This document shows positions 13,001-27,000 of a stretch of 64,000 bases of DNA, piece by piece. Under the pieces are notes generated by a model, which was not told the origin of the DNA, searched no databases, and was given only the letters and a program-made list of their open reading frames with translations. Each line of letters starts with the position of its first letter. Position 1 is the first letter of the stretch. The translations under genes and the position numbers were made by a program. Location of the stretch: contig NC_039512.1 in the NCBI RefSeq assembly GCF_003672135.1, positions 7,038,874 to 7,102,873 on the forward strand, given 5' to 3'. The DNA comes from Ooceraea biroi (taxonomy: Eukaryota; Arthropoda; Insecta; Hymenoptera; Formicidae).

Positions 13001-15600
13001 GGCTTAAAGTACATTTCGCGTGTCGGCGATAAGCCTGCAGTGCTTTGCAACACCCTACGCAAGTACATACCTACATACATTTCGCATTGCCGGTCGCCGC
13101 CGCGTGCACTCGCGAAGCTTATCTGCCGATTGCAGCTGCAATGCCGGCACGGACGGTGATCTAGCTTGGCGGAGCTAATTGAATTTTCTCCCTGAGATTG
13201 TCGTGAGCGAAGCCAGAGCTGTTGGTAGAAGAGCCTTTCACAGTGGGGCCCCTTGTGTCCGCGACAAAAGGCACGCGTGTTGCACGACCGAATCGCGATA
13301 GTACGCGCGGCTGCAGCCGTGAAACTCTCCCGCGTTGCAGCATGCCGCAATCTTGCGCCGCGCCGGCTTGAGACCAAAGTTGCCAGTGCATTTCTTACGG
13401 ACGTGCCGCTGTTAGACAAGCGACGTTTTTCCAGTGACCGCCGGCTCTCGACCTCGGCGGAGTCGATGAAAAAAATTGAAGAAACCGAATGCCGCGTGTA
13501 CGATATGCGTTTGTTGGCAAAATCGCGATTACTGCGAACAGATTCTGCAAAATGTCCAACAGTTAAATCGCATCGATGAACTTTAATCGCACTTCGATCG
13601 CGCTTCTTTTTATTTCGATACTCTCTAGGGTTTATGTTGTCAAGTGTTATATCATAATTGAAGCACAATTAAAGAAAGCTCGATTCATCGTGATAGACGT
13701 AACATTATAGGTAATTTGCTAAATTTCCACTCAGATTGCGATGTATTATTTTCAAAGACACCCTCTATTTTGTTGACACGCCTTCGCGTCTGAGATTGGC
13801 CTCGAATTACATATGTCGACCACCCCACGTTGCACTCGGCTGCACCGTGAATGCCACCCAAGTGCCTAATCACGTGTTCTTTTTTTTTCTGTGCCTACAC
13901 CTTCCGAATACCTGCGGACCGATCAGTAAAGATGCTTTCTTCCAAGCGGAAAATCCATCATCATAAGAGCTTTCATAGAGAAATGCAGCACAGTTGCGAT
14001 GTCGGAAAAGTCGATTATGACACGTAATATACCGGAAGATGAAGATTTATTCATGCATTGTGTACAAGAATAAGCATAATTGCGTACGTGCTGATGTAAA
14101 TGCAGATATAACGCTCTGATTTTGATCGTGGAATATAATAGCGGCTAGGTCGCTGTAACCCGTTTTCCTCGAATCTACGAATTTCTCAGTCGCCAGCCTC
14201 ATTGTTTTAGGTGCGCTAGGTGTGCATATCGTGCGATATAACGAGTTTATTAAAGGAATCGGAAGGAGAAGCGTACACACAGCACCATTGAGTTGCTCGA
14301 GCCGACTCCCACGTACATCGCTCACTTTTCCCTCGCAAAGACGTAAGCCCTTCTTTCGCTGATGTGAGTTCGACGCCCATGCAGTCGCTCGTCGGGTGAT
14401 CACGTAGGACGCACCTTTCTCGCGTTTTATTTTTTCTTTCTCTTCTTTTCGAATGTGGCAGGTACAGGCGCGTACGTAAAATATCGCCGCGAGGTGGAAG
14501 GAATGAAGATTTGTTGGTTGAGTTGCGAGTCAGATAAGCGGTCCACGGCTTCATGAATGGATCGCTTGTATATCAACTAATCTTCCTTGTTGTTATCTGA
14601 GATACGCTCATCAGTTTCAATATTATTGGTATAATAAGGCTATTTAATTTTTACGATAAATGGAAAAACAAAAATATTTTCTTTGCAAGGTTGAATGCAT
14701 TATAACTATTCAAGTAGCCGAGGTACGCTAAGTCTCATATTAGATTTCATTATTGTTCGTTTTCGCGGAATTTCTTGTCTCGCAAGTGCAAATAAAGAAA
14801 TCGCGAAAGAGATCACGAAAGTACATAAGATGGAAGTTACATGAAAGAAGTGTGGAGGGGGATTCATGTTAAGGAATTATATGACGTGTATGTTATTATA
14901 AATTGCTGTCGCAACACTCTGGTGATTCTGTGTTGATCGCCTTAACGATCACCTAAATGAGCACGCGTTACCACCTTCACGTGATGGCTTCTTACCGCAG
15001 TCTCCACATCATGGAGAATCTTGTGCGCGAAATAACTAATAGAAAATAAAATTGCCGGACGTGCTTATCCGTAACGACCTAGCGAGGGACCTATCGGACT
15101 CTTTCCCCACGGTATACGACTCGTCAGTTGCGATATATGCGCGCGTATATAGCTCGCTTTCAACAATGCAACCCGGAACTTGTTGTGCGTCACGTAACAG
15201 TTGGATCTTAATTTATTTTTCTAGTAAAGCAATTGCAGATCGCCATACGGACTTAAAAAAGAGAGTGCTTTCTTGAATTCTCCAACTTGAATAGTCACCT
15301 CCATAAATCATTTCGCGTGATAGCACATATGCCACAACTTTCGTAATTATCTTCGTAATTATAGTAATCTCACGATCAATGCAATAGATGGGACTACAAA
15401 AGATCTCAAAATATAATATGAAAAAATATTTATCCGTTGCAGGAAAGTGGTGATTCTAAGTTACATTATTTGAAATCCTGAAGAAAAAAGATGTTAAGCA
15501 CGTCAATATTCATCAATATCATACTCTTCATTACTCCAAAAAGGATACACATCCGCAATAACTGATATATTCAAAAATCGCAAGATGTCCATCTTGTACG
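7050..15600. other. gene-poor stretch, no supported gene
   Basis: Mostly AT-rich DNA with CpG-dense islands at about 8040-8340, 9480-9740, 11640-11900, 12985-13670 and 14050-14560. The islands contain long frames on both strands, but these overlap one another and show no recognisable domain. Two ETS-like CCGGAAGT sites lie at 8680-8687 and 8787-8794. The islands could be regulatory DNA or non-coding exons; the sequence does not decide. Confidence 0.45.
12504..12541. repeat. perfect 17-bp inverted repeat (hairpin)
   Basis: The left arm 12504-12520 and right arm 12525-12541 are exact reverse complements separated by CCAT. The arm sequence is AT-rich with a CTATCG end. The stem is too short for a microRNA precursor. 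It could be a cruciform, a MITE relic end or a transcribed hairpin. Confidence 0.85.
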
Positions 15601-15699
15601 CGCGAATTCAATTTACGATAGTCATCGGTCATCTCTCATATCGTAAAGCGGACTTCGCGTTTCACGAGTTTCACGTTTTCCTGGCCGCGACGTAAGGAA

Positions 15700-16428
15700 G
15701 AGTCCTGGAGCGAGGGAATAGAGCCTGTCTCCTTACGAACGGCTGATTCCGTGGACATATGCCTTTCGTACCCTGAGCGACCCGGGCACCGTCGTCGCCC
15801 CCGCATCTACTCTGCACGCGCACACGCACGCATATTAATACAGACTCAGCCACACACAGCGTACACACACGTTCACAGTGGTGTCTACCATGCAAGAAGG
15901 TCGTTCTCTTTCCTCTACCTCGTTCGACCCGCTGGCGCGCCGTTTACTACGTTGGCTTACTCGAGCGTTCTCACCAGTCGCGACAGAACGCTTGCCGAGC
16001 GCACATCGTGGTGTGCTCATCGGCACGCGTTTCCTGCTGAGCTCTCAAGACAGGACTTCGGACTTTGCCGCATTCTTCTCTTCGAAGAATCGAGCTTATT
16101 ACGTTCGAATGTTCGTCGTACCTTCATCTTCGTGGGCATAAGAGTCCGGAAACGTAACGTGCGAGATGATTGCAGCGATTTCTGCACGCGGAACCGTACG
16201 CCGGATGTCATCGCGCAAAATGCGCGCCGGAAGTCCCTGCTTGTGCACTCTCCGAGCGCAGTGAGATTGTGACCGATGGTGAACTGTGTGTTGTGATCGT
16301 CGCGTGAATTCCTCTCTGATTCAAGAGGGTGGACTTGGATGGTCTTGATGCCGCTTGTTCGTTAATTCTGAATATTCACCGCGTGTCATCGCGAGTGCAC
16401 AAACCGCCTACTTGCAAATTCGGTGAAG
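15700..16428 (+). promoter_or_regulatory. candidate promoter and non-coding first exon of the RA-domain gene
   Basis: A CpG-dense region lies about 1.4 kb upstream of the first coding exon. It ends at a consensus splice donor, GTGAAG|GTGAGT, with the intron starting at 16429. A matching acceptor ends in CAG at 17811-17813, just before the start codon at 17830. A consensus ETS site CCGGAAGT sits at 16227-16234. No TATA box is evident. The long frames here overlap on both strands and look like composition effects. The transcription start cannot be placed from sequence. Confidence 0.45.
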
Positions 16429-17829
16429 GTGAGTATATGCAACACGTAGAATAAATGACATTTGTTTATAAAGCAACGTTGATAGCGAATTATTTCGCTC
16501 TTCCTTTTGTGATAAATCAGGAATGTGCGTTTCCTGCTGTTTCTCTCACACCGTCCGTCGTGATATCATATCAATGCATCCTTCGGATGCACGTGACTCG
16601 GTTTGCTGATGATGCGTTGTGGCAAGTAGCTTCCTATTACAATTCTGTATCTACGCAATCGCAGAAATATGCGCAGCACATAATTAAAATTTCATGAGTA
16701 TCCTAAATTAAGTAAACAATTTTAATTTCTAGTTCAATAATTTCTTTAATTCGCCATTATTATTTTAATTTCTGGATTTTGGTATCTATAATATAGGTAC
16801 TCAAATCCAGACTAATAATTAAAATAAATACTAGATTCTTACTATTTTTTACATCTAGATAAGAAATACAGATTATTTGTTATTATTATAATTAAAATTA
16901 ATTATTATTTAAATACAACACGTTTAGGTTTTTTGAAGTAAAAATATGCGAAATATATAATAATGTAGCTTAAGACAAAGGCAGAGAGGGAAACTGCTTC
17001 AAATTCTTTCATGCTATCTCTTCGAAATCGTTCGCGGAAACGCATGCATATGCATTTTGCATATGCGATATGTGAGTTTCTGGTGCGCATCTGCGCTTTG
17101 GTGTTTACCCGAGTGCGGAGGGCTTTCCTCGCTTTCCATAAGATGGGCGTGCGTGGACGTCGGTTTCGGACGTTGCAATCGTCTGGTTTCACTCCGACAT
17201 CAAATTACACAGACGCGCTTAAAGTGTACCGTTGCGGGTGTCCGGTTTTTCTACGAGCAAGACCTTCCCGCCACTTTCCACGTTTGCTCAGCCCAGCAAT
17301 TCACTGTCGCTGGACTCTACTTATCAAAAGACCTCCGGTTTTCCTACGACCTTGCGAGAGGAAAAGAAATTAATTGAAACTTATGTCGCTACGCGACTTT
17401 CAGTAAAGTTACGGGTAAACATCGCCGGAAACCCACGAGTGAAACTCGTACTGACAATTTCACTCTGCGCGCCTTTCGACGTTGTTCCGCCAGAAGCGCT
17501 TTTGAATTTAAACGGAATTGGATGGAATTACTCTCCTTGTTGCAACTTTGTTGAATCATGAATTTTTTACAGATTACTAAGTGATCCTAAGTGGCCATTA
17601 TATGTATATTTTGCATCTATTTTTCAACATAAATTAAACATAAATTAAACGCTTGATCACGGATAAAACATGAGAAGTTGATTTGCGGAGAATTATCGCT
17701 ATTGCGCTGGTACATTCGTGCGTGATGGATTGTTCGAGTTTACAGCCGGTTACGTGCACTCCAGTTCAATGCTCGCGATTTAATGCTAAACGACCCATGA
17801 ATCCTGATTCCAGGTAAAAATAAAGAGAA

Positions 17830-18033
17830 ATGTTGAAGCACGTGTCGATCTCGCCGTGGAGAGGGCGAGCGGATAGCTTAAGCCTCTCTTCTAGCGGCGG
17901 TGCAAGTAGCTGTGGAAGCGGAAGTCCTACCCCGGTTCACACACCACCACCCTCGAGAGCGTCCTCATGCGCATCCCTAGCACCCCTAACTGCCCTATCG
18001 AGCTTCTCGCCGGCCGATACCGCGCCCCAACAG
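17830..18033 (+). CDS. rau: Rau-like gene, coding exon 1
   Basis: Encodes residues 1-68, a low-complexity Ser/Pro/Ala-rich leader beginning MLKHVSISPW and ending DTAPQQ. It ends in phase 0 at the donor CAG|GTGAGT. Local GC content is much higher than in the surrounding intron. No domain is visible; it may carry phosphorylation sites. Reading past the donor reaches a stop at 18147. Confidence 0.75.
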
Positions 18034-21000
18034 GTGAGTACCTTTTTATTTTTTCTCATACTTCCGCAAAATCCTGAATCCGGAAATGAAATGTGGGATT
18101 TCATTAGACCAACATACTCTACGCCGTTTTATTATGAAGAAAAATAATTTTTCAAGTTGATGTTTACGAGATTTTTAATTATTGATAAACTGATAAAATA
18201 AAAAAATGTGATAGGGGTGTTATTATAACGTGACGCGGGACGGTTTTTTATAACACCCGGGACGAGACGGTTAAGTTCAACGTGGGGGAGTATAAAAAGC
18301 AGCAGTCTGCGTCCAATAAAGCAAACAGGGAGAACAAAACGCTATTCGCGGGCGGTCCGCCGAGTGTGATGTAAAGCGGTTTAGCGAAAACGGGAGCAAT
18401 ACGTTTCCTGAGTACTTATTAACAGCTGGACCACGTGTTCAACTGCATGACGACGTCTGATGGATTTGCTTAATCCATAATTATTTCTGTCTGATCAACA
18501 TTATTCGTAATTCGTCAGTTATTGTATTATAGTTTCCAATACAGTCATAACAAAGCGAGAACTAAATAGAAAGGTAAATCTATAACATAATGACAGTCAT
18601 TAAATTCTCCATCGGAGGATTTTGAAAAATGAAGCCATACATATAAGAATGCCGCTGAATATCTGGAATGTTTGGAAGTTTTGTGACTGGAACCAGTTTC
18701 GATGACGGCCGCATAATTTCTCACGGCTTCGTAAGTCCATGCTATAGTATAACTGCGCGACGTGCGGTTTCGCGTCCCTTTTTGCGCGAACAGAAACATG
18801 ACTCTTGAGGGCCGTCGTCTCAGGAAGGCGTTTAGGCAGGGCATATTTTTCTTCACCATCTGCACAAACCATGGCCAAGCATATGTTTACTGTCATTCGA
18901 AATCTCGCCTTCTCTAAGAATCACAGGACATTATCGAAAATTACTGTGAAACTTTGAATTGGTTTCTTTTTATGCAAAATAGTTGCTTTGTGTGCATGTA
19001 GAGTAACTTAAGAACAGAAGCTTTAGATTAAGGCGTATTGTTTCACATACATTATAGAACTATTTCTTTGAGAATACCTTTTATAGGTGAAATAATGTAG
19101 TTAATTGTAGATGGCACAGAATTCTCTAGGTCGAGTGAGTAATTTTTGCAACTTCACACGCCTAATTACGATGAGGGTCGTTGCATTTAAAAATGTTATT
19201 TCACCCGTACAAACATCAGTACCCTCGTTTCCACTTGAGCTCTAGATATTATACGCGTGATTCTCCTCGATGCTTACATTATATGGTGAAGACTTTTCAT
19301 TGTATTTGCGCCAGTCTGACCCGTTTCGCACGCGGGTTGCAAAGGTCGTTGCAAAATATACGGCCGCTTCCGTTAGTCCGTCTGAGATACTCGACCGCAT
19401 GCATATCTATAATATCATAAATATTTCATAAATACTTCTGCGCAATTTCAATACACAATATGGATATTTAATTAATATATAATTAATATATAAGTATTAC
19501 AAAGAGATAAAATTTTAATTACAATAAAACTCTAATATAAAATGTAGGTATTACATATGCGCGCATATAAACAATACCTAACAGGGTTTGAAATGATTTA
19601 TACGATTATGATGCTTGAAGATAAATTTTTCATTACGGAATGTTCATAGTTGATTGCGAAAGTATCTATATCGTGACAAGAAGTATCATCTTTTTATTGT
19701 GTGAAGCAATAAGAAGCAGAGACAAGATCCCTTCGTTTTCAAAGCACGAGATACGTGTACCCCGCAGTTTTTGTCGATGGAACGGAGGATTCTGTGTGAG
19801 AACCCCGCATACCGAAATGTCACACATTGCAACCGCGTTCACAATGCATAGTGAAAAACTAAACGAGCCGCGGTAGCCATGGCGGATCCACTTAATCGCG
19901 CTCGCTGCCGGTCTACGCCGACTTTTTTTACTGCTCGCTCACGATTAGGCAGTGCAGAGGAGCCTTGAGCATCAATTACACTCGAACGTGAATTCTGTAT
20001 TTTTCGCAATTAACACTGAAATAGTAGATACGTGGGAGACGCGCATTTTCGATAATTTTATCTAAAACTTTTCGTTTTTATTATAACGTTAATTAATATT
20101 TTATATAATATAAATATTAATGTTATATAAAAATAATTAAATATATTAAGCAATTGATTTTCACTTTTACAAGATTGAGTTTCATGTTTTGTTACGCCCG
20201 GATCTGTCCTGGCCCTTGCAATATCCGGCGCAGCAGGCCGTGCTTCCGGTTTCTTTACGATTCTATCTACACTGCCTTGTCAATCAATTCCGATAAACTG
20301 TATACTATATCTTTTCTGGTAAAGGTCGCATCTGTATCAGCTTAACGTCAAATTTTATCAATGCAACGCTACGATAAATTTTTATTGTTTTTAATTTGAT
20401 TATATCCATCATATTTTGCATTTTTATGATTAAAATTGTGTCATAATCTTTAATCATTTTATCTGGCTCTCTGAGATGGGAAATAAATTGCGCTCTCATT
20501 GTGTGGACGCTAATCAGGATTTATCATCAGCATGACGTGTATCGCTATGGATGGATTTCGAAAACGTTCATTGTCCTGCGATTCCCTCGGAGTAGAAGCA
20601 CTTTACGCATCGCTGACTCGCGAGAAGGTCGAATTTACAACCTCTTCTTCTGGCGGATCTCTCTCATTCGCACCGAGATGCTCGTAATTCAAGGTCGCGC
20701 GGCTGGGAATTTCGCTATGTGTCATCGACGTATCATCATTACTGCTTTTTGCATAAAAAGAAAAACGTCCATTTTATGGACAACTCGGTTCAATAAAAGT
20801 TTTCAAAAAATGCGTTTTATCTCTTGCTGAGGAAAAAGTTGAAATCTAAATGTGTCCATTTATTTAAATAACGATCGATCGGCCTCGATCAGGTACTTAT
20901 CTGCTCCAGTCATTAGACATGCGGGTAACAGTAATATCTCGCAGCACGTCTCACAAAGATGTGCTCTTCTTACGGTCATACACTCTGATTAACATTATGC

Positions 21001-24000
21001 CGATGGCATCCTTCATGATTCTAGACTAGTAATTACACAGGTATTTACTCGAGAATCATTAGTTATTACTTCGATACTCGCGCAATCAGGGTAATATCAT
21101 CCTCGCGACGTTCAGGTACACGCGATTACGCGCACGTATGTGTCAAGAATGTAAGAATCAGAACGTCCGTTTTGTAGCATCGTTTCCGTCAACGTAGATT
21201 CACGATCAACACATTGTCTTCTCTCTTCCTGCTCCGATTCCTCTGCTCACGGATAAAGGAAGAGCGGGGAGCACAATAAATTGTACGTTGCGTTAATTAT
21301 TACGTGCCGCCTCGCCCGCATCATGGAGACACGATGAAGAGGAAGCCAACACGAGGAAGAGGGATAGGACAAGAGCCGGCAACGTCTTCGTCAAGGCTTT
21401 TCACCGTGGAAGAGACCCCGTTTGTTGCGACAAACGACGGATCACAATGGTTTATAATCAGGATACTATTTATGCTGGAGATTCTTACCCATACATCCAA
21501 GGATAGTTCCCTCATAACGCGGAACGATGGGATACAATGGTGGAGGAGAAGATGTGTCTTTCAAATGGAAACATGGGATCCCTTCTGTGTTTCGGTTTGA
21601 ACTCGTTGGACCTATCAATTGCAGATTGGAGAACACTTCCATGCCGATCGGCTCGTCGACCGGTTCTGTCGCCATCTTTAACGACTATTTATGGGGCGCC
21701 GAACGCAGCGCGGTCTTTCCTCTGTTACGAAGATAATTATAGATTATTATCCGCTTGTGTTCGGGGGAAAACGAGAGAGATGAACTCTTCTGCTCGGACG
21801 GATCGGATGCTCGGGAATCTTTACCGAATGCACGATCTTAAGCAAACACGCTGCCACCGTACGAAACACTCACGGTAAAAAGTAAAAATTACATCCACTC
21901 CCTCGTTTTTCATCATCGGTCGTATGGCGTTTCTCATCACTGATGTAACCGGAATGACGTGTGCCATAATCTTTCCGGATTAAGATCGACCTCGTTTACA
22001 CGTGGAAGCGTATGTCGAGAGGAAACCGTACCACTCATGAGGAATAAAAATTCTTATCGGAAAAATATCTTGTGATTATTATAAGGACCAACATGGCTTC
22101 TGTTCCTTCGAAAGCGTAAAAATATTGTTGCATGTGCAGTTTCATATCGCAATAGTTTGCACATGTTAGACAAAGAGGCGGATGACTGTGCGTAAGTTCA
22201 AGATTACGAGCGGAAATGTAGTATGGTTAACTGGAAACAACAACTCGGCTGCATTGTGATAAGGCTAATCGCCTCAAATCCGGAAACGCTATCGAAAACA
22301 TTGAAAGGAGTTTAAGATTTCTTAGTTTTGAGCAAGTAACGGTCCTTTGAATAATTAATTGATAAATATGGCCAGTTTGATTTTATAAATATTTAAATTT
22401 TTGTGAAATAAATATGAATAATTTAATTTTACAAACACATTCAGATGTATTATTTTGATTATAAAGGCAGTACATTTAGGCAATGTGTAAAATAATGTAT
22501 GGGGACTTGGTTTATTCTCATGGGATTCATAAGAAAGCTAGAGCATATTATGTTACTTGTTCAAGGATACTTTCCCGAGTTAGTGATAGACTTTATGTTT
22601 CGCGAACGAAACGCTGGCGAGAAATTTATCAATCGTTTCATTCATATTTCGCGGCAAATATCTGTGAATGGGAAAAAAGATCGCGCCGCGCTCTTGCGCC
22701 CTTATCTCGTTCGACACGTGAATCTCGTTCTATTCTTACGAACAACGCCGTAATCATTGGTCTTATATCTTTATGGACACGAAAGCAGTTCGTGGAAAAA
22801 CGGGTAAACGGCTGATAAAGCGGAAGAAAACCGCCAATAGGGTTGGAACGCCGACGAGGTCGATAAACGAAAAGAAAAAAGTTTTACGATTATATTTATA
22901 GAGAGATCAATGTGTCCGACTTATTACATGACGGAAGCTGGATTAGAAATTCTACGGACTAATTGATGATCACCGGAAATTTCTCGTTGGATCTTTATAA
23001 ACAGTCTTCGGATTTACGCGCGTCCGCGACCGACATGAAGGCTTTAAAAATAAATATTTTAGCAGGATCTAAAATTCCATTGGACGGAAAAATTTCTCAG
23101 CTTTATCGATGCCTCACTTCGATGTCGTAACTTCTAACAGCACATAGCGCATAAATTTATGATTTTATGCAACACATAAGAATAGACAGATATTTATCCT
23201 CAACTCCTGGATAATATTGTTCAGATTGATCGAGGTTTTCCTAATATATATGTTCTAAATTACATCACAAGATAGAGTGAACATTATGTAATGATCTATA
23301 GATAACGTCTCAGTGTCTGTTCCTGTTTGTTTCTTCCGTTTTGTTTCACTCAACAACACGATGCACAAAGTAAGACGTCTTACTCACTAGTCCGCGCTTC
23401 TACAGTTTAATTTAGAAGATTAAAAACACTGTACTCTGAAAATAGCTAAAGAAAAACAATTAAACGGAAGATATACAAGTCTAATGTGAAGCACTATGAG
23501 CAAAGAAAGACTGATTAACATCTAGAATTGAAAACATAAAAATTGAAAAGGATGACTGTACGTATAAGAAATTGCAAGATTTATTTAACTCGATTGATAA
23601 TTAGAAATCAGCTCACTCCTCAACGGGGCTTTTCCACTCGGCAAGACTAATCCGCTTCATCCGAGTGAACATTCTCGTCCTGCTCAATGCCACCGAATGA
23701 TAATTCCTAATTGAAATGCTTGACCATTATCACGCGGGAATGGCGTTCGCTACATCCGCGATTTAGCACTTCAGCCAGGAGTGTACCGGAATTCGTTGCT
23801 TAACACTAAGGATAATTGACGTATTACGCAATATGCCGCTTATTCGCCTTTCAGGTCCGTTCCGACAATTGCGTAGCGTTTTCCATTATCGAATTATCGT
23901 GCAATTTGACATTAGTTGCAACGAAATCGTCGAGATGACAGAGTCAAAGTACCAATATGTTTCACGAACGTACGGTAAATGATTCACCGCATGACGTTCC

Positions 24001-27000
24001 GCGGATGAAATCATCATGTCGCAGAAAAACCTCTCGAATCGATAAAATTAAAATATTCGTAATATTAAAAGTATTTGGATAGAATCTATACAAGCACTTT
24101 AGTATTCTCTTTTTTACTATTTACCCTAATAGAAGGATAATAATTCTATTTGTGTTATTCATACCTTTGAAATCCTGTTATTGAATGTGCGAGATTAGAG
24201 TGCAATTTAACGGTTCGAAAGCGAGTGGATTTCATTCATGACGATAAACGTAAGAATTCTTGAGCCGTGAATGTCGTCAGGGATCGGTCACGGGCTACTG
24301 GTGAAAGCACTCGCACAGCCTGGCAGTTCGTGCACGCGAAAGTACTCATACACATTTGTAAGTATACTCATTCATGCTACTGCGAATTATTACCTGGTTA
24401 AACTTGGACGATCTGAAAGCGTGGTATCTCCGCACCGTTAAAGTCGATACTTTACACGCTCGTAAAATGAACGGTCTTGCAGAGCTTCGATAATGTACAA
24501 GGATGAGAAGCGCTTCCAGAAACACGTGGATTATAAATCATATATACGGAAAAAGAAAAAATTTCTAAGGGCTAGAACTTTTTCATTTCTGAGTTTATGG
24601 TATTTTCAATAGCAGAGAACTCTAGGCAATATGCCAAATAATAGTTTAGATATCACAGAACTCCTCTGAGAAGAAAAAAATTTTAAACTCGAGAACTTTT
24701 TCATTTCTAAATTTAAAGTATTTTCAATGCCAGAAAACTCTAGGCAATATGCCAAATAACAGTTTAGATATCACAGAACTCCTCTGAGAAGAAAAAAATT
24801 TTTAACTCGAGAACTTTTTCATTTATAAATTTAAAGGATTTTCAATGCCAGAAAACTCTAGGCAATATGCCAAATAACAGTTTAGATATCACAGAACTCC
24901 TCTGAGAAGAAAAAAATTTTAAACTCGAGAACTTTTTCATTTCTGAGTTTACGATATTTTCAATAGCAGAGAATTCTAGGCAATATAAAAAATAACGATA
25001 TCAACAACTCAGAACTTCTCGGAAAAAGAAAAAATTTCTAAGGGCTAGACCTTTTTCATGTCTGAGTTTACGGTATTTTTAATAGCAGAGAATTCTAAGC
25101 AATATAAAAAATAACGATATCAACGGAAATTACATTTTATTCATATAATTTTGCATTACTCCTGATAGTATATACATATATATTTAATTTGGATATTAAT
25201 ATATTGGAACATTTTATAGTGGATGATTTATATACATATATAATATAAAAGATAGTTAATGAATGTGTCTCTCTCTTTTAATGATTTCTACTTTTTAACA
25301 TTTTTTCTTGTTCTTTTGTTATAATAGCTTTGAGATACTACATATATTTTTATGAGATTGCCAATAAGCATTAATTAATGTTTATGACTTCACTCTCAGA
25401 TTACTAAAATACAAGGAGCTTCTATACTAGTGGATCCATTTCAGGAATCAGTTGTAGTACGATAACCGTAATCAGAGACGGATGCAAACGATCCGTGGAG
25501 AGAATTCTTCCAAGAACGTTTAACGTAACGTTGGCGTTTCCAGGCTTGCATACGATTACGTACGAGCGCGTGGTAATGCATTAGCAATATACTATCGACT
25601 ACTCCCTGCCATCCAGGCGTCAAAAAGCCTTATGTCACCGTGAGTCCACGAAGTATCCAATCGTGTCACCGTGTGGGACGAGAAATTGCATTCTGAGAAT
25701 TCGTGTTGAAATGTCCTTGATTCTTCACCGGGAAATTCTTCATCGAAACCTGCCATATCTCGAAAGGCTATCGTGTGTCTAGCAATATTATCTCGCAATT
25801 ATGCAAAAATATGTGTCATATTTTGGACGTATCGCAATTGTACGTTTTAAAACATCTTCCGAATTTTCTAAAAGGATTAATAAATGTTTAGATGTCTTAT
25901 GTTTCAGAAATTAGAAAAATATAAAAGTAGAAACCGACAAAGAGTAATTAAAAATGATAGAGAGATAAAATTTTAATCACAGATGTATCCGGCGAGATAA
26001 TTTCTTAAACAGGTGATATGCTTTGCAAGTTGCCTTATGCAACAATCTATGAGTCACTCGTGCACGTGTCTTTGTCTCTACGCCTATCACGGATCTTTTC
26101 TGGCCGTTTCTCGCGTTCAATGTACACTCAACATCTGGCCGATCGACAATTGCGGTTCGACTCTCCGGTCTTCGGTGCAGATGGTCGAACTTTTCGTTCG
26201 TGCGACGCTGAACAATGATGATTGTTACACTTAACATTCTTCGAGTAGAGCTACGCCAGCCTTTATGGATCTCGCATAATAATGGCCTAACATTGTGCCA
26301 CAATGCCGAATGGGCGGGAAGGGGTGGTACGAAGATCCCGGTGTGATCGAAGGAGCTAAAAGCCATTTAAATTCTAGCTTTTGCAATTGAAAAACGTGTC
26401 GCACAAATAATGCTACCTTTATCACAGAATATCTTAGCGTAATCAATTTTATTATTTTATAATCATTGAAATTAATACATAATAAAAATGTGATTTATGT
26501 ACTTCTTCTATAATAGATCTCTTCACACGTTTATATCTTGATTACTTTCTTAACTGCGAAAGTAACATGTGTATTTACTTTATTTATTTACGAGCAAAAC
26601 CTTGGGCTTTTAAAAGTCCAGTTTCGTAACTTCCGTTCTCGCGATACATAGCGAGGAAGAGAACACAACCGCAACGACGAAAGAAAAATTACACAGGACG
26701 GCGGGATGCAAGACGAGATGATTAATTCCTGCGGTTGAGGAAGTAATGCGAGATCTTGGAGTCGGATCTTTTCTCGCTTCGGTCGAAAGCATAATGATGT
26801 GCGAACAGGTTCCCTTCGTCGCGACTCTGGGAAGTTTAATGCTCGGGACGCGTGCGTGCATTTCGGCCGCGGCATGAAAACCGCAGATCCTGCGGACGCT
26901 ACACGGTGTAACGCCGTAGTGAAAGCGAATCATTGTATATTTTGAATGCCGAATTGTGTGGCCGAATTGATGGCAGAATCGCGTGAAGGGACGGTATTGA

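Noticed and set aside
12985..13668. 227-codon minus-strand open frame
   Set aside because: It begins at TTG with no ATG until close to its end, overlaps a 108-codon frame on the other strand, lies in a GC-rich CpG-dense patch that lowers stop frequency, and shows no recognisable domain.
15751..16272. 173-codon plus-strand frame upstream of the RA-domain gene
   Set aside because: The CpG-dense promoter/UTR region is open on both strands; the product has no domain and its reading frame does not join the coding exons.
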